DNA of 64,000 nt from Pedobacter cryoconitis (GCF_014200595.1 NZ_JACHCG010000001.1:1984001-2048000), one strand, 5' to 3'. Positions 45,148 to 55,153 are shown, counted from the stretch's first letter. A program made the numbers and translations. Notes: generated from the sequence alone by a model not told the origin.

Positions 45148-46209
45148 TTATTTAAAGAGACTACCGCATTTTGTATTTAAAAGGGCTTCGAACGAAATTT
45201 CTTCCTGTTTGATAAAGCCTTTTGAAGGTAATGACCCATTGGCAACCATTTCTACCACTGCAACAATACTTGCTGCTGTAGTCCAGGAAATAGCTCTCCA
45301 GGAATTACCATTTAACTCAATCGGGCCGTAAGATCTACAGAATTCATTGCGTTTCAATTCATTGTTTTTCCATCCTTCGGCATCTGCATAGATAATAACA
45401 ACATCTTCATCGACCGGAGGTTTGGCATTTTTAAGAATATCTTCCAATCGTTGTTTATCTTCCTTCATATGTAATTCATTAATCAGGAAGTTCATCAGGT
45501 CACAATGTCCCGGATAACGAATAGTTTTATAATCAAGTCTGTCCAGTTTGCCGGCATAGGTTTCGCACATCGTACCCAAACCGCCAGAGGTATAAAACGC
45601 TTCATATAAAGCACCATTAATCTGGATAGCTTCTTTGCCCTGTAAAGAGGGGACCATTTTTCGCTGGCCATGGTGAATAGCTTCAGCATCGTTAATATAT
45701 TCATTAACTACCCCAGCAGCAGACCAGTTAAATGCATAACCCATTGCGCCGTTCGGATACTTTGGTAGAGCGCCAACACGCATATCAATTGATCTTAGTT
45801 TTTCAAAATCATTTCCCAGATGGGCACCAATAATACCTATTAATCCTGGGGCCAAACCACATTGAGGAGCCATTACAGCCGTTGCTGTTTCACTTAGTTT
45901 TCTGATTTCATTAGTCGTAGGAACGTCCTCAGTTAAATCAAAATAGTGTTTTCCTAAGCTGTGTGCGATTCTTGCAATCGGACTGTTTAAGAAAAACGGC
46001 AGGGCAGAAACCACCGCATCAAACTGACCGATCATCTTTTCCATTAAAACCAGGTCAGATACATCGCCAGTGGCAATAGCGAATGGAAGCTCATAATCAT
46101 AATGTGGAGCTTGTTTATCCATTCCGGTCACTTCGAACTGGTCACTTAGCAATGTGGCTACCAGCGTACCTACCTTGCCAAGGCCCAGGCTTAAAATTTT
46201 ATTGATCAT
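45148..46209 (-). CDS. Saccharopine dehydrogenase family protein (saccharopine or L-lysine 6-dehydrogenase)
   Basis: A 353-residue protein with an N-terminal Rossmann fold (INKILSLGLGKVGTLVATLL; MAPQCGLAPGLIGIIGAHLG) and a saccharopine-dehydrogenase C-terminal domain (VGALPKYPNGAMGYAFNWSAAGVVNEY). Two reactions fit: NAD-dependent cleavage of saccharopine to glutamate plus aminoadipate semialdehyde, or direct oxidation of lysine to that semialdehyde. No lysine-ketoglutarate reductase gene is in the cluster, so the direct route is possible. First gene of the operon, divergent from the LysR gene by 75 bp. Confidence 0.85.
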   Translation of the reverse strand: MINKILSLGLGKVGTLVATLLSDQFEVTGMDKQAPHYDYELPFAIATGDVSDLVLMEKMIGQFDAVVSALPFFLNSPIARIAHSLGKHYFDLTEDVPTTNEIRKLSETATAVMAPQCGLAPGLIGIIGAHLGNDFEKLRSIDMRVGALPKYPNGAMGYAFNWSAAGVVNEYINDAEAIHHGQRKMVPSLQGKEAIQINGALYEAFYTSGGLGTMCETYAGKLDRLDYKTIRYPGHCDLMNFLINELHMKEDKQRLEDILKNAKPPVDEDVVIIYADAEGWKNNELKRNEFCRSYGPIELNGNSWRAISWTTAASIVAVVEMVANGSLPSKGFIKQEEISFEALLNTKCGSLFK

Positions 46210-46284
46210 TATAAAGTTTATTTTGGTTTACAATCTCAAATATCATTAGTTTTACCATTAGTAATAATTCTGATTACTTAAACT

Positions 46285-47175
46285 ATGATAAGTATCACTA
46301 ATCAAATAGAACTGCGGCACCTTAATTATTTTAAGCTGCTGGCCGAAGAACTGCATTACCGGAAAGCTGCTGAAAAGTTATTTATATCCCAGTCGGCTTT
46401 GAGCCAGCAGATTAAGCAACTGGAACAATGCCTTGGTCATTCATTATTTGACCGGAATAACAAACGTGTGGTCTTAAATGAGGCCGGAAAACTCTTTTAT
46501 AAAGATGCCGTTCAGGTCATTCAAAAAATGCAAATAGCTGTTAATAATGTACAGCTGCTGCAAAAAGGGAATACCGGGCAGCTTGGAATTAGCTTTGTAG
46601 CCTCAGCAATGCAGTCTATACTACCAGTTTTACTTAAACAGTTCAACAGTGATTGTCCGAATATTGAATTCCATTTAGAAGAGTTAACCAATAAAGAACA
46701 GTTGCTGGCCTTAGAAAAGGGAGATATTGATCTTGGCTTTATGCGTTCTAACCAGGTTGGACAAGAGATGATGATCAAAAGTGTATATAAAGAGACTTTT
46801 ACACTAGTATTGCCAGCAGATCATCCCATGTCTGCTCAGGATTTCAAACATATAGGGGAGTTAAAAGATGAATATTTTATACTTTTTCCAAATGATCAGA
46901 GCCAGCTGTATTATCAGCAGATCATTAATTTATGCGCTGATCAGGGTTTTACACCAAAACTATCGCATCGCTCTATCCATGCGCCAACTATATTCAAACT
47001 CGTGGAGAATGGAATGGGACTTTCTATTATCCCGACTTCCTTAGCTACCCCGGGCAATCAAGGGGTTAAATTTATCGAATTGAAAAACATACCTCAGCAA
47101 ACTGAGCTGTATGCGGTATGGAAAAAGATCAATGATAATCCTGCGTTGCCTTATTTATTAGAAATGCTTGTCTGA
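46285..47175 (+). CDS. LysR family regulator of the lysine-degradation operon
   Basis: A 296-residue LysR-type protein: helix-turn-helix at about 15-60 (YRKAAEKLFISQSALSQQIKQLEQCLGHSLFDRNNK) and a periplasmic-binding-like effector domain from about 95. It is divergent from the saccharopine-dehydrogenase-like gene across 75 bp, the usual arrangement for a local activator. The gap is rich in attag/taat words (LysR T-N11-A-type candidates) but no single clear site. The co-inducer is likely a pathway intermediate. Confidence 0.9.
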   Translation: MISITNQIELRHLNYFKLLAEELHYRKAAEKLFISQSALSQQIKQLEQCLGHSLFDRNNKRVVLNEAGKLFYKDAVQVIQKMQIAVNNVQLLQKGNTGQLGISFVASAMQSILPVLLKQFNSDCPNIEFHLEELTNKEQLLALEKGDIDLGFMRSNQVGQEMMIKSVYKETFTLVLPADHPMSAQDFKHIGELKDEYFILFPNDQSQLYYQQIINLCADQGFTPKLSHRSIHAPTIFKLVENGMGLSIIPTSLATPGNQGVKFIELKNIPQQTELYAVWKKINDNPALPYLLEMLV

Positions 47176-47201
47176 TGCTATTATTATAGATAGTTTTGGG
47201 G

Positions 47202-47873
47202 ATGTTGAAAATTTTTAAAGCAATCGCGTTTAGCTCCACATTCCTTTTACTATTTAATTTCAATTCTTCTGCACAGGATAAGCCTGCATTTTGGGATGAT
47301 ATACAAGCTATCAAACAATATGACAGAGTTTATGCACCTCCAAAAGACCCGATTTTATTTATTGGAAGTTCTTCAATCAGGTTATGGGTTGATTTTACCA
47401 GAACATTTAAAGATTACACCGTATTAAACAGAGGAATTGGTGGCGCAGTGACCAGTGACGTAGACCGTTATCTGGAAGATATTGTATTTCCTTACCATCC
47501 AAAACAACTGATCATTTATGTAGGTGAAAATGACCTGATTAAAGCAGCATCCGGAGAGGAAGTATTCCAGAGTTTTAAAAAGCTGTATACTGATATAAGA
47601 GTTAAATTACCCGTAGTCCCTATTGTTTATATAGCGATCAAAGCAAGTCCTTCCAGAGCACAATACTTATCAAAAGGGGTAAAAGCTAATCAATTGGTAC
47701 AAGATTTTTTAAAAGGAGAGCAGAATACCGTATTTCTTGATATCTACAAGCCGATGTTTGATAAAAAAGGAGAAATGCAGCCTGAATTATTTAAAGAAGA
47801 TATGCTGCATATGAATGCTTCCGGATATGAAATCTGGAATAAATTACTGAAACCTTACTTATTAAAAGATTAA
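47202..47873 (+). CDS. Secreted SGNH/GDSL hydrolase
   Basis: From ATG 47202 (an upstream TTG is less likely), a 223-residue protein with signal peptide MLKIFKAIAFSSTFLLLFNFNSSAQ. SGNH blocks are present: GSSSIRLW (Ser nucleophile), RGIGGAVTSD (Gly), YVGENDL (Asn) and DMLHMNASGY (Asp-His). It is a serine esterase, of the type that removes acyl groups from glycans or lipids. It has a very strong terminator after it. Confidence 0.92.
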   Translation: MLKIFKAIAFSSTFLLLFNFNSSAQDKPAFWDDIQAIKQYDRVYAPPKDPILFIGSSSIRLWVDFTRTFKDYTVLNRGIGGAVTSDVDRYLEDIVFPYHPKQLIIYVGENDLIKAASGEEVFQSFKKLYTDIRVKLPVVPIVYIAIKASPSRAQYLSKGVKANQLVQDFLKGEQNTVFLDIYKPMFDKKGEMQPELFKEDMLHMNASGYEIWNKLLKPYLLKD

Positions 47874-47874
47874 G

Positions 47875-47920
47875 ATACAAGATGATCCCTGCCCGTAATA
47901 AACCAGGGATCATCTTGTAT
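47875..47920. terminator. Bidirectional intrinsic terminator with 17-bp stem
   Basis: Arms atacaagatgatccctg and cagggatcatcttgtat are perfect over 17 bp with a 12-nt loop, between the convergent SGNH and deacetylase genes; the deacetylase stop begins at the very next base. Confidence 0.9.
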
Positions 47921-48907
47921 TTAGCGATAATCAGGATCAATCATCGTGGTATGATCCTTAAATGCCAGATTTGCAATCTCATCCTTTCGCATAAATTTAA
48001 CACCAGGTTGTTTAGCCGCGTAAGCTAGAAACTGATCTAAAACTTTGACTTGTGCAGGTGTTCCACTGATTCTATCATGCGTGCTAATTGACATTTGTCT
48101 GCGGTATTTTTCACCTTCCTCATACAATTGATCAAATTCCAGTCTTAACTGTTCACCAAATTGTTGTGAAGAAAAATAACGGCCTTCCAGCAATTGGATA
48201 TCATTACAGCGCAGGGTGTAAGGAACAACGGCAAAATTCTTTCCTTTTACAGGGATTAAAAAAGGTTCATCCCGGCTTAAGTCATCAATATGATAAGTAA
48301 AACCGAGCTCCTGTAATATAGCCAGCGTATTTTTACTTCTTCGTAACCAGTTGCAATTGTAACCAACCGCTGTTTTTCCAGTGATCTCTTTAATAATTGC
48401 AACGCCATCCTGAATAAATTTCTTCTCTTGTTGGTAAGATAGATTATACTGTGGTGTCCAGTTTAAACCGTGCGCTGCTGCCTCATGGCCGCGTTTTACA
48501 ATTTCACGCGCCAGATCAGGACTATGTTTTACCGCCTCACCGATCATATGGCTGGTCACTTTGATATTATATTTATCCCACAGCGCTAATAAACGGGGAA
48601 TTCCCTGTTTATAACCATACTGAAACCATGTTTTAGCAGGTAAATCGGTATAACCTTTTTCCAGGTTTGGTGGAAAAGGGCTGTCAAAACCCGTTTCTGG
48701 TTCTCCGCCAGCTTCAAATTGCATGGAAATGGAAATAACAAGCCGGCTGCCATCAGCCCATTTTGACGGCTTTTGTAAATCTCCTACAGGAGCCTGAGGT
48801 TGTGATACCGGCTTATCAATTACTTTTGAAAATCCTGTAGCAGGTAACAGGAGGGAGCCTGCACCTAAAATTGCTGACTGGCGGATAAAATCTTTTCTTG
48901 TACTCAT
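47921..48907 (-). CDS. Polysaccharide deacetylase family protein, Tat signal
   Basis: A 328-residue protein with a Tat-type leader (MSTRKDFIRQSAILGAGSLLL). The NodB/CE4-type core includes YNIKVTSHMIGEAVKHSPDL, IVKRGHEAAAHGLNW (His-x-x-x-His metal region) and ISTHDRISGTP near the end. The usual TFDDG motif is SISMQFE, as in the PuuE/PgdA-like subgroup that acts on small amides or cyclic imidases. It is an envelope amide hydrolase; substrate not known. Confidence 0.85.
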   Translation of the reverse strand: MSTRKDFIRQSAILGAGSLLLPATGFSKVIDKPVSQPQAPVGDLQKPSKWADGSRLVISISMQFEAGGEPETGFDSPFPPNLEKGYTDLPAKTWFQYGYKQGIPRLLALWDKYNIKVTSHMIGEAVKHSPDLAREIVKRGHEAAAHGLNWTPQYNLSYQQEKKFIQDGVAIIKEITGKTAVGYNCNWLRRSKNTLAILQELGFTYHIDDLSRDEPFLIPVKGKNFAVVPYTLRCNDIQLLEGRYFSSQQFGEQLRLEFDQLYEEGEKYRRQMSISTHDRISGTPAQVKVLDQFLAYAAKQPGVKFMRKDEIANLAFKDHTTMIDPDYR

Positions 48908-49099
48908 CTTATTTTCTGCTGATTAGTTGATCAATTGATATTTTATTAAAATCCAGGTAGCGATATAATACAGCAAAATATGCCCCATGGTAAGCGGGCA
49001 AGCACATAGGTTATATTGATATCTTTCATAAGTCAAATTTGAGAGGAAAACAGACCAGATTATAAGTAGAACACTGCTAAGTTTTTGTATCTTTCCGCT

Positions 49100-49897
49100 A
49101 TGAAGCGCTATCGCCAGTTTTTGCCTGTAATTATTTCAGATTTTGAAATTACGAACTGGGAGCATCCTGTGCATAATCATAACCACTATGAGCTGATCTA
49201 TATCAAAAAAGGAACGGGTCTTCATCATCTCAATAAGGGAATTATCAATTATAAACAGGGAGATCTGTTTTTGCTGGGGCCTGAAGATGAACACTACTTT
49301 GAAATCAAAGAGAGTACCCGTTTTGTTTTTCTGAAATTTACTGATTTCTATCTTCATGGAGAGGAGAAAGTAAAAGATCAGTGGGTTCAGGAAATGGAGT
49401 ATCTGATCAAGAACAAGGAAATTGGTTTATCAGGGTTTGAACTGAAGACTATCGATCAGCTGGTAATAGACTCTATTTATGAAGTTATTATCAATCTGAA
49501 GCCCGATCTTCAGACCAATGAGCGTTTAATCTGGCTTCAGATCATGGCCCTTGCGACCATCCTCAGAAGAAACCTTCCTGAAATTACTTCCCAAGAAAGA
49601 AAGGGTAAAGAAATGGAATCGGTTTTCGCTTATATCCACGAACATATTTACACGCCTCACCGGCTTAAAGCACAGGTTATGGCCAGTCATTTTCATACGA
49701 CTCCTGATTATATCGGCCCTTATTTTAAAAGAAATACAGGGATAACCATGCGTGATTATATCGGAAACTACCGCAGAACACTTATTCAAAAAAGAATGGC
49801 CAGCGGATACTACAGTCTGAAACAAATTGTACTCGAATTTGGACTAACCGATGAAAGTCATGTCAGTAAATTACTAAAAAATAAACAAAACCTATAA
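49100..49897 (+). CDS. AraC family transcriptional regulator
   Basis: From ATG 49100 (a TTG five codons upstream is less likely), a 265-residue protein. The N-terminal cupin (about 15-110; WEHPVHNHNHYELIYIKKGTGLHHLNKG) has the metal-binding-like HNHNHYE motif of sugar sensors. The C-terminal AraC helix-turn-helix region includes HTTPDYIGPYFKRNTGITMRDYIGNYRR. It is divergent from the deacetylase gene and may control it. Its target is not otherwise evident. Confidence 0.88.
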   Translation: MKRYRQFLPVIISDFEITNWEHPVHNHNHYELIYIKKGTGLHHLNKGIINYKQGDLFLLGPEDEHYFEIKESTRFVFLKFTDFYLHGEEKVKDQWVQEMEYLIKNKEIGLSGFELKTIDQLVIDSIYEVIINLKPDLQTNERLIWLQIMALATILRRNLPEITSQERKGKEMESVFAYIHEHIYTPHRLKAQVMASHFHTTPDYIGPYFKRNTGITMRDYIGNYRRTLIQKRMASGYYSLKQIVLEFGLTDESHVSKLLKNKQNL

Positions 49898-50085
49898 TTC
49901 ATTCCATCCTGTAGAACCAGTTGTTCGTCGGTGTGTTTCTGCCGTTGGTCAATTTCTTCTATCTGGCATTCCTTATTTGACTAATTTGGTCTTAAAGTCG
50001 ATTGTTATAAAAAACAATAATCGTATTTAAAGCTCAGCCTTGATTGCATTCATGTGAAAAGAGGCTGGGTATTTGCTAATATCAT

Positions 50086-50107
50086 TGTTTAACAAAATTG
50101 TCAAACA
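50086..50107. promoter_or_regulatory. Palindromic TetR-type operator
   Basis: TGTTTAACAA and TTGTCAAACA flank AA: 10-bp arms complementary at 9 of 10 positions, 22 bp in all, 22 bp before the tetR ATG. Position and shape are those of an autoregulatory TetR operator. It would also control the downstream RND genes if they are read through. Confidence 0.75.
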
Positions 50108-50129
50108 TTAATATTAAAAACAGGTCACA

Positions 50130-50723
50130 ATGCCAGTAAAAGATAAAGGAACAGAACAACTAATTAAAGATACCGCCAAGAAATTGTTTTTTGCGGATGG
50201 AAAGTTACATGCTACAACTCAGGACATCGCCGATGCCGCAGGTGTAAACAGAACTCTTGTTCATTATTACTTCAGATCCAGAAAACTATTATTTGAGCAG
50301 GTTACTGAGGAGGCTATGAATGAATTGCGTCAGATCATGTCGGATGCTTTTACAGGGAAACTGACATTTAAAGAAAAATTAAAAAAACTGATCAATGTTT
50401 TCATGGATCAGACCATAGCCTATCCTTACCGGGAATTGTTTCTGATTACCGAGACTAACCGTTATAACCAGGAACATGCAGACGAGGTTCATGACACACA
50501 TACTAAGCCGTTTCTGGCAGAGATCAAAGAGGAAATGGACAAAGGAAATATCCAGGTAATGGATCCCCGTCATTATATGATGAACCTATTTGCGCTAATG
50601 GCTTATCCATTACTATCAGCTAATCTGAGTAAAAGCTTTATGAGAATAAGTGATCAGGAATATCATAAACTAATGAAACAAAGAAAGCAGCTCATTTTTG
50701 AGATGATCTATCCTATAAAATAA
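50130..50723 (+). CDS. TetR family regulator of the RND pump
   Basis: A 197-residue TetR-type repressor: helix-turn-helix ATTQDIADAAGVNRTLVHYYFRSRKLLFEQV at about 25-55 and an all-helical ligand domain. It lies 53 bp ahead of the adaptor gene and behind a clear operator, so it probably represses itself and the pump operon, with pump substrates as inducers (inference from context). Confidence 0.93.
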   Translation: MPVKDKGTEQLIKDTAKKLFFADGKLHATTQDIADAAGVNRTLVHYYFRSRKLLFEQVTEEAMNELRQIMSDAFTGKLTFKEKLKKLINVFMDQTIAYPYRELFLITETNRYNQEHADEVHDTHTKPFLAEIKEEMDKGNIQVMDPRHYMMNLFALMAYPLLSANLSKSFMRISDQEYHKLMKQRKQLIFEMIYPIK

Positions 50724-50776
50724 ATCGTATTCAATATAAATTCACAATAGAAACCAATCAGCAAGAAAAAGTAAAT

Positions 50777-51940
50777 ATGAAAACATCAATACAGATTGGG
50801 CTCCTGTTCATTACAGGACTAACCCTAGCCTCATGTGGCAACGATAAAAACAAAGCGGCACAGGCCGCAGCCGCAGCTGGGCAGGTTAAGGAATATAAAG
50901 TCCTGAAACTGGAACCCAGATCTGCTACATTAAATACAGACTATCCTGCAAGTATCCAGGGGCAGCAGAATATCGAAATCAGGCCAAGAGTAGATGGCTA
51001 CATCGACAAAATATTTGTGGATGAAGGTGCGATTGTTAAAATCGGCCAGCCGCTATTCAAAATCAGCGCGCCGCAGTACGAGCAGGATGTAAGAACAGCG
51101 AATGCCAGCATTGCAAATGCAATGGCACAACTAAACGCTGCTAAATTGGCTATCAATAAGGTAAAACCATTGGTAGAGAAAGATATTGTAAGTAAATACG
51201 AACTGGAATCAGCACAGTACACTTATGAATCTGCACAAGCAGCAGTAGCCACTGCGAAAGCAAGTCTGGCCAATGCCAAAACGAATTTAGGATTTACCAC
51301 CGTAACCAGCCCTGTAAATGGAGTAGTTGGTTCTATTCCTTTTCGTTTAGGAAGTTTGGTAAGCAGCACAACCGCAGATCCTTTAACCACTGTTTCCAGC
51401 ATAGGTAACGTATATGCTTATTTTGCGCTGAATGAAAAGCTATTGTTAGATTTCACAAAAGATGGCAGTGGTTCATTTGCCCAGAAGCTGGCTAAATTAC
51501 CTAAAGTGTCTTTATTACTTTCTGATGGATCGCCTTATACTGAAGAAGGGCGTATAGAAACAGTAAACGGATTAATTAATACAGCTACAGGTTCAGCAAA
51601 TATCAGGGCCCGTTTCCCTAACCCTAAAGGTATTATCCGCAGCGGGAGCAGTGCAACTGTAAGAATCCCTAATGCTGTAAAGGATGCAATTCTGGTTCCT
51701 CAAAGCGCAACTTTCGAATTACAGGATAAACGCTTTGTAGTTGTAGTAGGGCAAGATGGTAAAACTAAAAATGTTGCAGTAACGGTAATGCAAAATACCG
51801 CTGGTAATTTCTTCGTGGTTGAAACCGGTTTAAAAGCAGGTGATCAGATTGTATTAGAAGGCGTTGCAACTTTAAAAGATGGTACACAGATTAAAGCAAA
51901 TGCCGAAAATCCAGAAACTGTTTACGCAGATTTAAAATAA
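50777..51940 (+). CDS. RND efflux periplasmic adaptor lipoprotein
   Basis: A 387-residue membrane-fusion protein with lipobox LASC (Cys20). The lipoyl/barrel-sandwich halves (IEIRPRVDGYIDKIFVDEGAIVKIGQPLFKI; TVTSPVNGVVGSIPFRLGSLVS) flank an alanine-rich helical hairpin (about 110-170). It bridges the RND pump and the outer-membrane channel, in the AcrA/MexA family. Six bp before the pump gene. Confidence 0.94.
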   Translation: MKTSIQIGLLFITGLTLASCGNDKNKAAQAAAAAGQVKEYKVLKLEPRSATLNTDYPASIQGQQNIEIRPRVDGYIDKIFVDEGAIVKIGQPLFKISAPQYEQDVRTANASIANAMAQLNAAKLAINKVKPLVEKDIVSKYELESAQYTYESAQAAVATAKASLANAKTNLGFTTVTSPVNGVVGSIPFRLGSLVSSTTADPLTTVSSIGNVYAYFALNEKLLLDFTKDGSGSFAQKLAKLPKVSLLLSDGSPYTEEGRIETVNGLINTATGSANIRARFPNPKGIIRSGSSATVRIPNAVKDAILVPQSATFELQDKRFVVVVGQDGKTKNVAVTVMQNTAGNFFVVETGLKAGDQIVLEGVATLKDGTQIKANAENPETVYADLK

Positions 51941-51946
51941 GAACAG

Positions 51947-54900
51947 ATGTTTAAGATATTTATACAGAGACCAGTTCTCTCGACAGTAATCTCAGTGATT
52001 ATTGTTATTCTGGGTATACTCGGACTCACGTCCCTGCCTATAGCCCAGTACCCCGATATTGCACCGCCAACAGTTAACGTTGCTGCCAGTTATACTGGGG
52101 CAAGTGCTGATGTGGTTTTAAAAAGTGTGGTTATCCCCTTAGAAGAGCAGATTAATGGGGTGGAAAACATGACTTACATGACTTCTACTTCTGCGAACGA
52201 TGGTACAGTAAGTATCAGTATCTATTTCAAAGTAGGTACAGATCCGGATTTAGCCGCAGTAAACGTTCAGAACAGAGTTTCAAGAGCAACCAGTTTATTA
52301 CCTGCGGAGGTTACTCAGGCAGGGGTAACGGTGACGAAAAGTCAAAGCAGTAACTTATTGATTTTCTCTTTATACAGTGATAATAAGGCTTATGACCAGA
52401 CATTCTTGCAAAACTATGCTAAAATTAACTTAGTACCACAGATACAACGTGTTACCGGGGTAGGTAATGCATCCGTTTTTGGTGCCAAAGATTATTCGAT
52501 GCGTATCTGGCTAAAACCAGATCTGATGCAACAATACGGTTTAATTCCGGGCGATATTACCACAGCACTGGCAGAACAGAATATTGAAGCTGCTCCAGGA
52601 AAATTCGGAGAGAACAGTAATCAGTCATTCCAATATGTTATCCGTTATAAAGGCCGTTTAACACAAGTAAATGAATTCGAAAATATAGTCATTAAATCGG
52701 CAGGTAACGGACAGTTATTGCGCTTGAAAGATGTGGCTAAAGTAGAACTTGGTTCTTTAAGTTATGCTTCTACCATTGAAACAGATGGTAAAGAATCGGT
52801 AGCGATGGCTATTAGTCAGACGCCCGGATCTAATGCAAGGGACGTAATTAATCAATCGAAAAAGATCATTGATGAGGCTGCAAAAACATTCCCCAAAGGA
52901 ATTAAATATGCAACACTTGTCGATGTCAATGAAAACCTGGATGCTTCTATTGATAAAGTAATCCATACCCTGGTTGAAGCATTTATCCTGGTATTTATCG
53001 TTGTATTTATCTTTCTTCAGGATTTCAGATCTACATTGGTGCCGGCAATTGCGGTTCCGGTAGCGATTGTAGGTACTTTCTTTTTCCTGAACCTGTTTGG
53101 TTTTACCATCAATTTGCTAACACTTTTTGCTTTGGTACTCGCCATTGGTATTGTGGTCGATGATGCGATCGTAGTCGTCGAGGCGGTCCATGCTAAACTG
53201 GATCATGGCTATAAATCTGCCAGAAAAGCTACGATTGATGCAATGGATGAAATATCCGGTGCAATTATCTCGATTACTTTAGTAATGGCAGCGGTATTTA
53301 TTCCGGTAACTTTTATTACAGGTTCTACCGGGGTATTCTATAAGCAATTTGGTATTACACTGGCAGTTGCGATTATTTTATCGGCAATCAATGCATTGAC
53401 TTTAAGCCCGGCATTATGTGCTTTGCTGCTTAAACCTCATAAAGATGACAAGCATAATCAAACGTTTTTACAACGTTTCTATACTGGATTCAACGTTGCA
53501 TTTGACAGCCTGACTAACCGTTATAAACGTTCTGTACAATTCCTTTCAGTAAAAAAATGGATTGTTCTAGGTTCAATTTTAATTGCCGGTGCAGCTTTGT
53601 TTTACATGATGAAAACTACACCTTCTTCTTTTGTTCCGGCAGAAGATCAGGGAACTATCTTTGCCAACATCAGTTTGCCGCCTTCATCTTCCATGGAGCG
53701 TACAGCAGCAGTGACAGTTAAGGTAGATAGTATTGCAAACACGATACCCGAAGTACAGCATACATTACGTATTGTTGGACAGAATTTCACCGCTGGTGCT
53801 GGTAGTGCATACAGTATGGTAATTCTGAAGTTAAAAACATGGGATCAGCGTAAACGTACTGTAGATGATGTTGTTAAAGAGTTATTTGGTAAAACTGCCG
53901 GAATCAGAGAAGCAAGTATCTTCTTTATTTCTCCGCCAACTATCCAGGGTTTTGGACAAAGCGGAGGTTTTGAATTTCAATTACAAGATAAAGGCGGACA
54001 TAGTACGGCTGATTTCTTTAAGATCAACAATGAGTTTCTGGCTAAGTTAAGTCAGCGTCCTGAAATTCAGTATGCGACCACTTCTTTCAATCCTAACTTC
54101 CCTCAGTACATGATGGATGTAAATCTGGAAAAGGCTAAAGATGCAGGCGTTAGCGTGAATACTATTCTGCAAACCATGCAAGGATATTATGGTGGTTTGT
54201 ATGCTTCGAACTTTAATAAGTTTGGTAAGCAGTACAGGGTAATGGTTCAGGCAGCTGATCAGTTCCGTGCTAATCCTGAAGGGCTGAACAAGATCTTTGT
54301 CAGAAATAGTGCAGGCGGAATGGCCCCAATTACTGAGTTTATAAAAATGAACAGAGTATATGGCCCTGAATCTATTTCCAGATTTAACTTATTTAGTTCT
54401 ATTGCAATTACTGGTGCACCGAATCCTGGTTTTAGTTCCGGAGATGCAATTAAGGCAATTCAGGAAGTAGCAGCCCAATCTTTGCCTCAGGGTTACGGAT
54501 TTGATTTCTCGGGCCTTACCCGCGAAGAGCTGGCTTCAGGAAGTGAAACCGTGTTTATATTTATCCTGTGTCTTGTTTTCGTTTATTTCTTATTGAGTGC
54601 ACAGTATGAGAGTTATATCCTTCCTTTTGCGGTGTTGTTATCTATTCCGTTTGGGTTGGCAGGAGCTTATCTGTTCTCCATTATCTTTAAACTGAACAGT
54701 AATATCTATTTGCAGATTTCCCTGATCATGCTGATCGGCCTGTTAGCAAAGAATGGTATTTTGATTGTAGAATTTGCGTTGGAGAGAAGACGAAAGGGGA
54801 TGCCGATTGTACAATCTGCTGTGGAAGGTGCCGTTGCCCGTCTAAGACCTATTCTGATGACATCATTTGCGTTTATCTTCGGTTTAATGCCTCTGATGTT

Positions 54901-55153
54901 CTCTAGTGGTGCAGGTGCGGTTGGTAACAAATCTATCGGAACAGGTGCGGTAGGAGGAATGTTGATCGGAACAATTTTAGGGGTTTTCGTGATCCCGGTA
55001 TTGTTCATCATCTTCCAGGGTTTACAGGAAAAAATCAGTGGCCCGGCTAAACCAAGTTACGATTATGATGAAGAGGAGGAAGAAGAAGCACAGGAAACTA
55101 AAAGGATAGAAGGTGCGGATGAGCATAAATTGCTTGAACCACCAACTGCTTAG
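51947..55153 (+). CDS. RND multidrug efflux transporter (HAE1/AcrB-like)
   Basis: A 1068-residue proton-driven exporter with twelve membrane segments and two porter domains. The family start MFKIFIQRPVLSTVISVIIV and the proton-relay Asp pair Asp405/Asp406 (GIVVDDAIVVVE) are present, as are the GxxxFxxR-like motifs in both halves. It has a long acidic C-terminal tail (YDYDEEEEEEAQ). It exports hydrophobic drugs, dyes or bile salts with the adaptor and channel genes on either side. Confidence 0.96.
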   Translation: MFKIFIQRPVLSTVISVIIVILGILGLTSLPIAQYPDIAPPTVNVAASYTGASADVVLKSVVIPLEEQINGVENMTYMTSTSANDGTVSISIYFKVGTDPDLAAVNVQNRVSRATSLLPAEVTQAGVTVTKSQSSNLLIFSLYSDNKAYDQTFLQNYAKINLVPQIQRVTGVGNASVFGAKDYSMRIWLKPDLMQQYGLIPGDITTALAEQNIEAAPGKFGENSNQSFQYVIRYKGRLTQVNEFENIVIKSAGNGQLLRLKDVAKVELGSLSYASTIETDGKESVAMAISQTPGSNARDVINQSKKIIDEAAKTFPKGIKYATLVDVNENLDASIDKVIHTLVEAFILVFIVVFIFLQDFRSTLVPAIAVPVAIVGTFFFLNLFGFTINLLTLFALVLAIGIVVDDAIVVVEAVHAKLDHGYKSARKATIDAMDEISGAIISITLVMAAVFIPVTFITGSTGVFYKQFGITLAVAIILSAINALTLSPALCALLLKPHKDDKHNQTFLQRFYTGFNVAFDSLTNRYKRSVQFLSVKKWIVLGSILIAGAALFYMMKTTPSSFVPAEDQGTIFANISLPPSSSMERTAAVTVKVDSIANTIPEVQHTLRIVGQNFTAGAGSAYSMVILKLKTWDQRKRTVDDVVKELFGKTAGIREASIFFISPPTIQGFGQSGGFEFQLQDKGGHSTADFFKINNEFLAKLSQRPEIQYATTSFNPNFPQYMMDVNLEKAKDAGVSVNTILQTMQGYYGGLYASNFNKFGKQYRVMVQAADQFRANPEGLNKIFVRNSAGGMAPITEFIKMNRVYGPESISRFNLFSSIAITGAPNPGFSSGDAIKAIQEVAAQSLPQGYGFDFSGLTREELASGSETVFIFILCLVFVYFLLSAQYESYILPFAVLLSIPFGLAGAYLFSIIFKLNSNIYLQISLIMLIGLLAKNGILIVEFALERRRKGMPIVQSAVEGAVARLRPILMTSFAFIFGLMPLMFSSGAGAVGNKSIGTGAVGGMLIGTILGVFVIPVLFIIFQGLQEKISGPAKPSYDYDEEEEEEAQETKRIEGADEHKLLEPPTA

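Noticed and set aside
46209..46285. Specific LysR box between the LysR and dehydrogenase genes
   Set aside because: Several attag/taat words but no single convincing dyad; position alone supports regulation.
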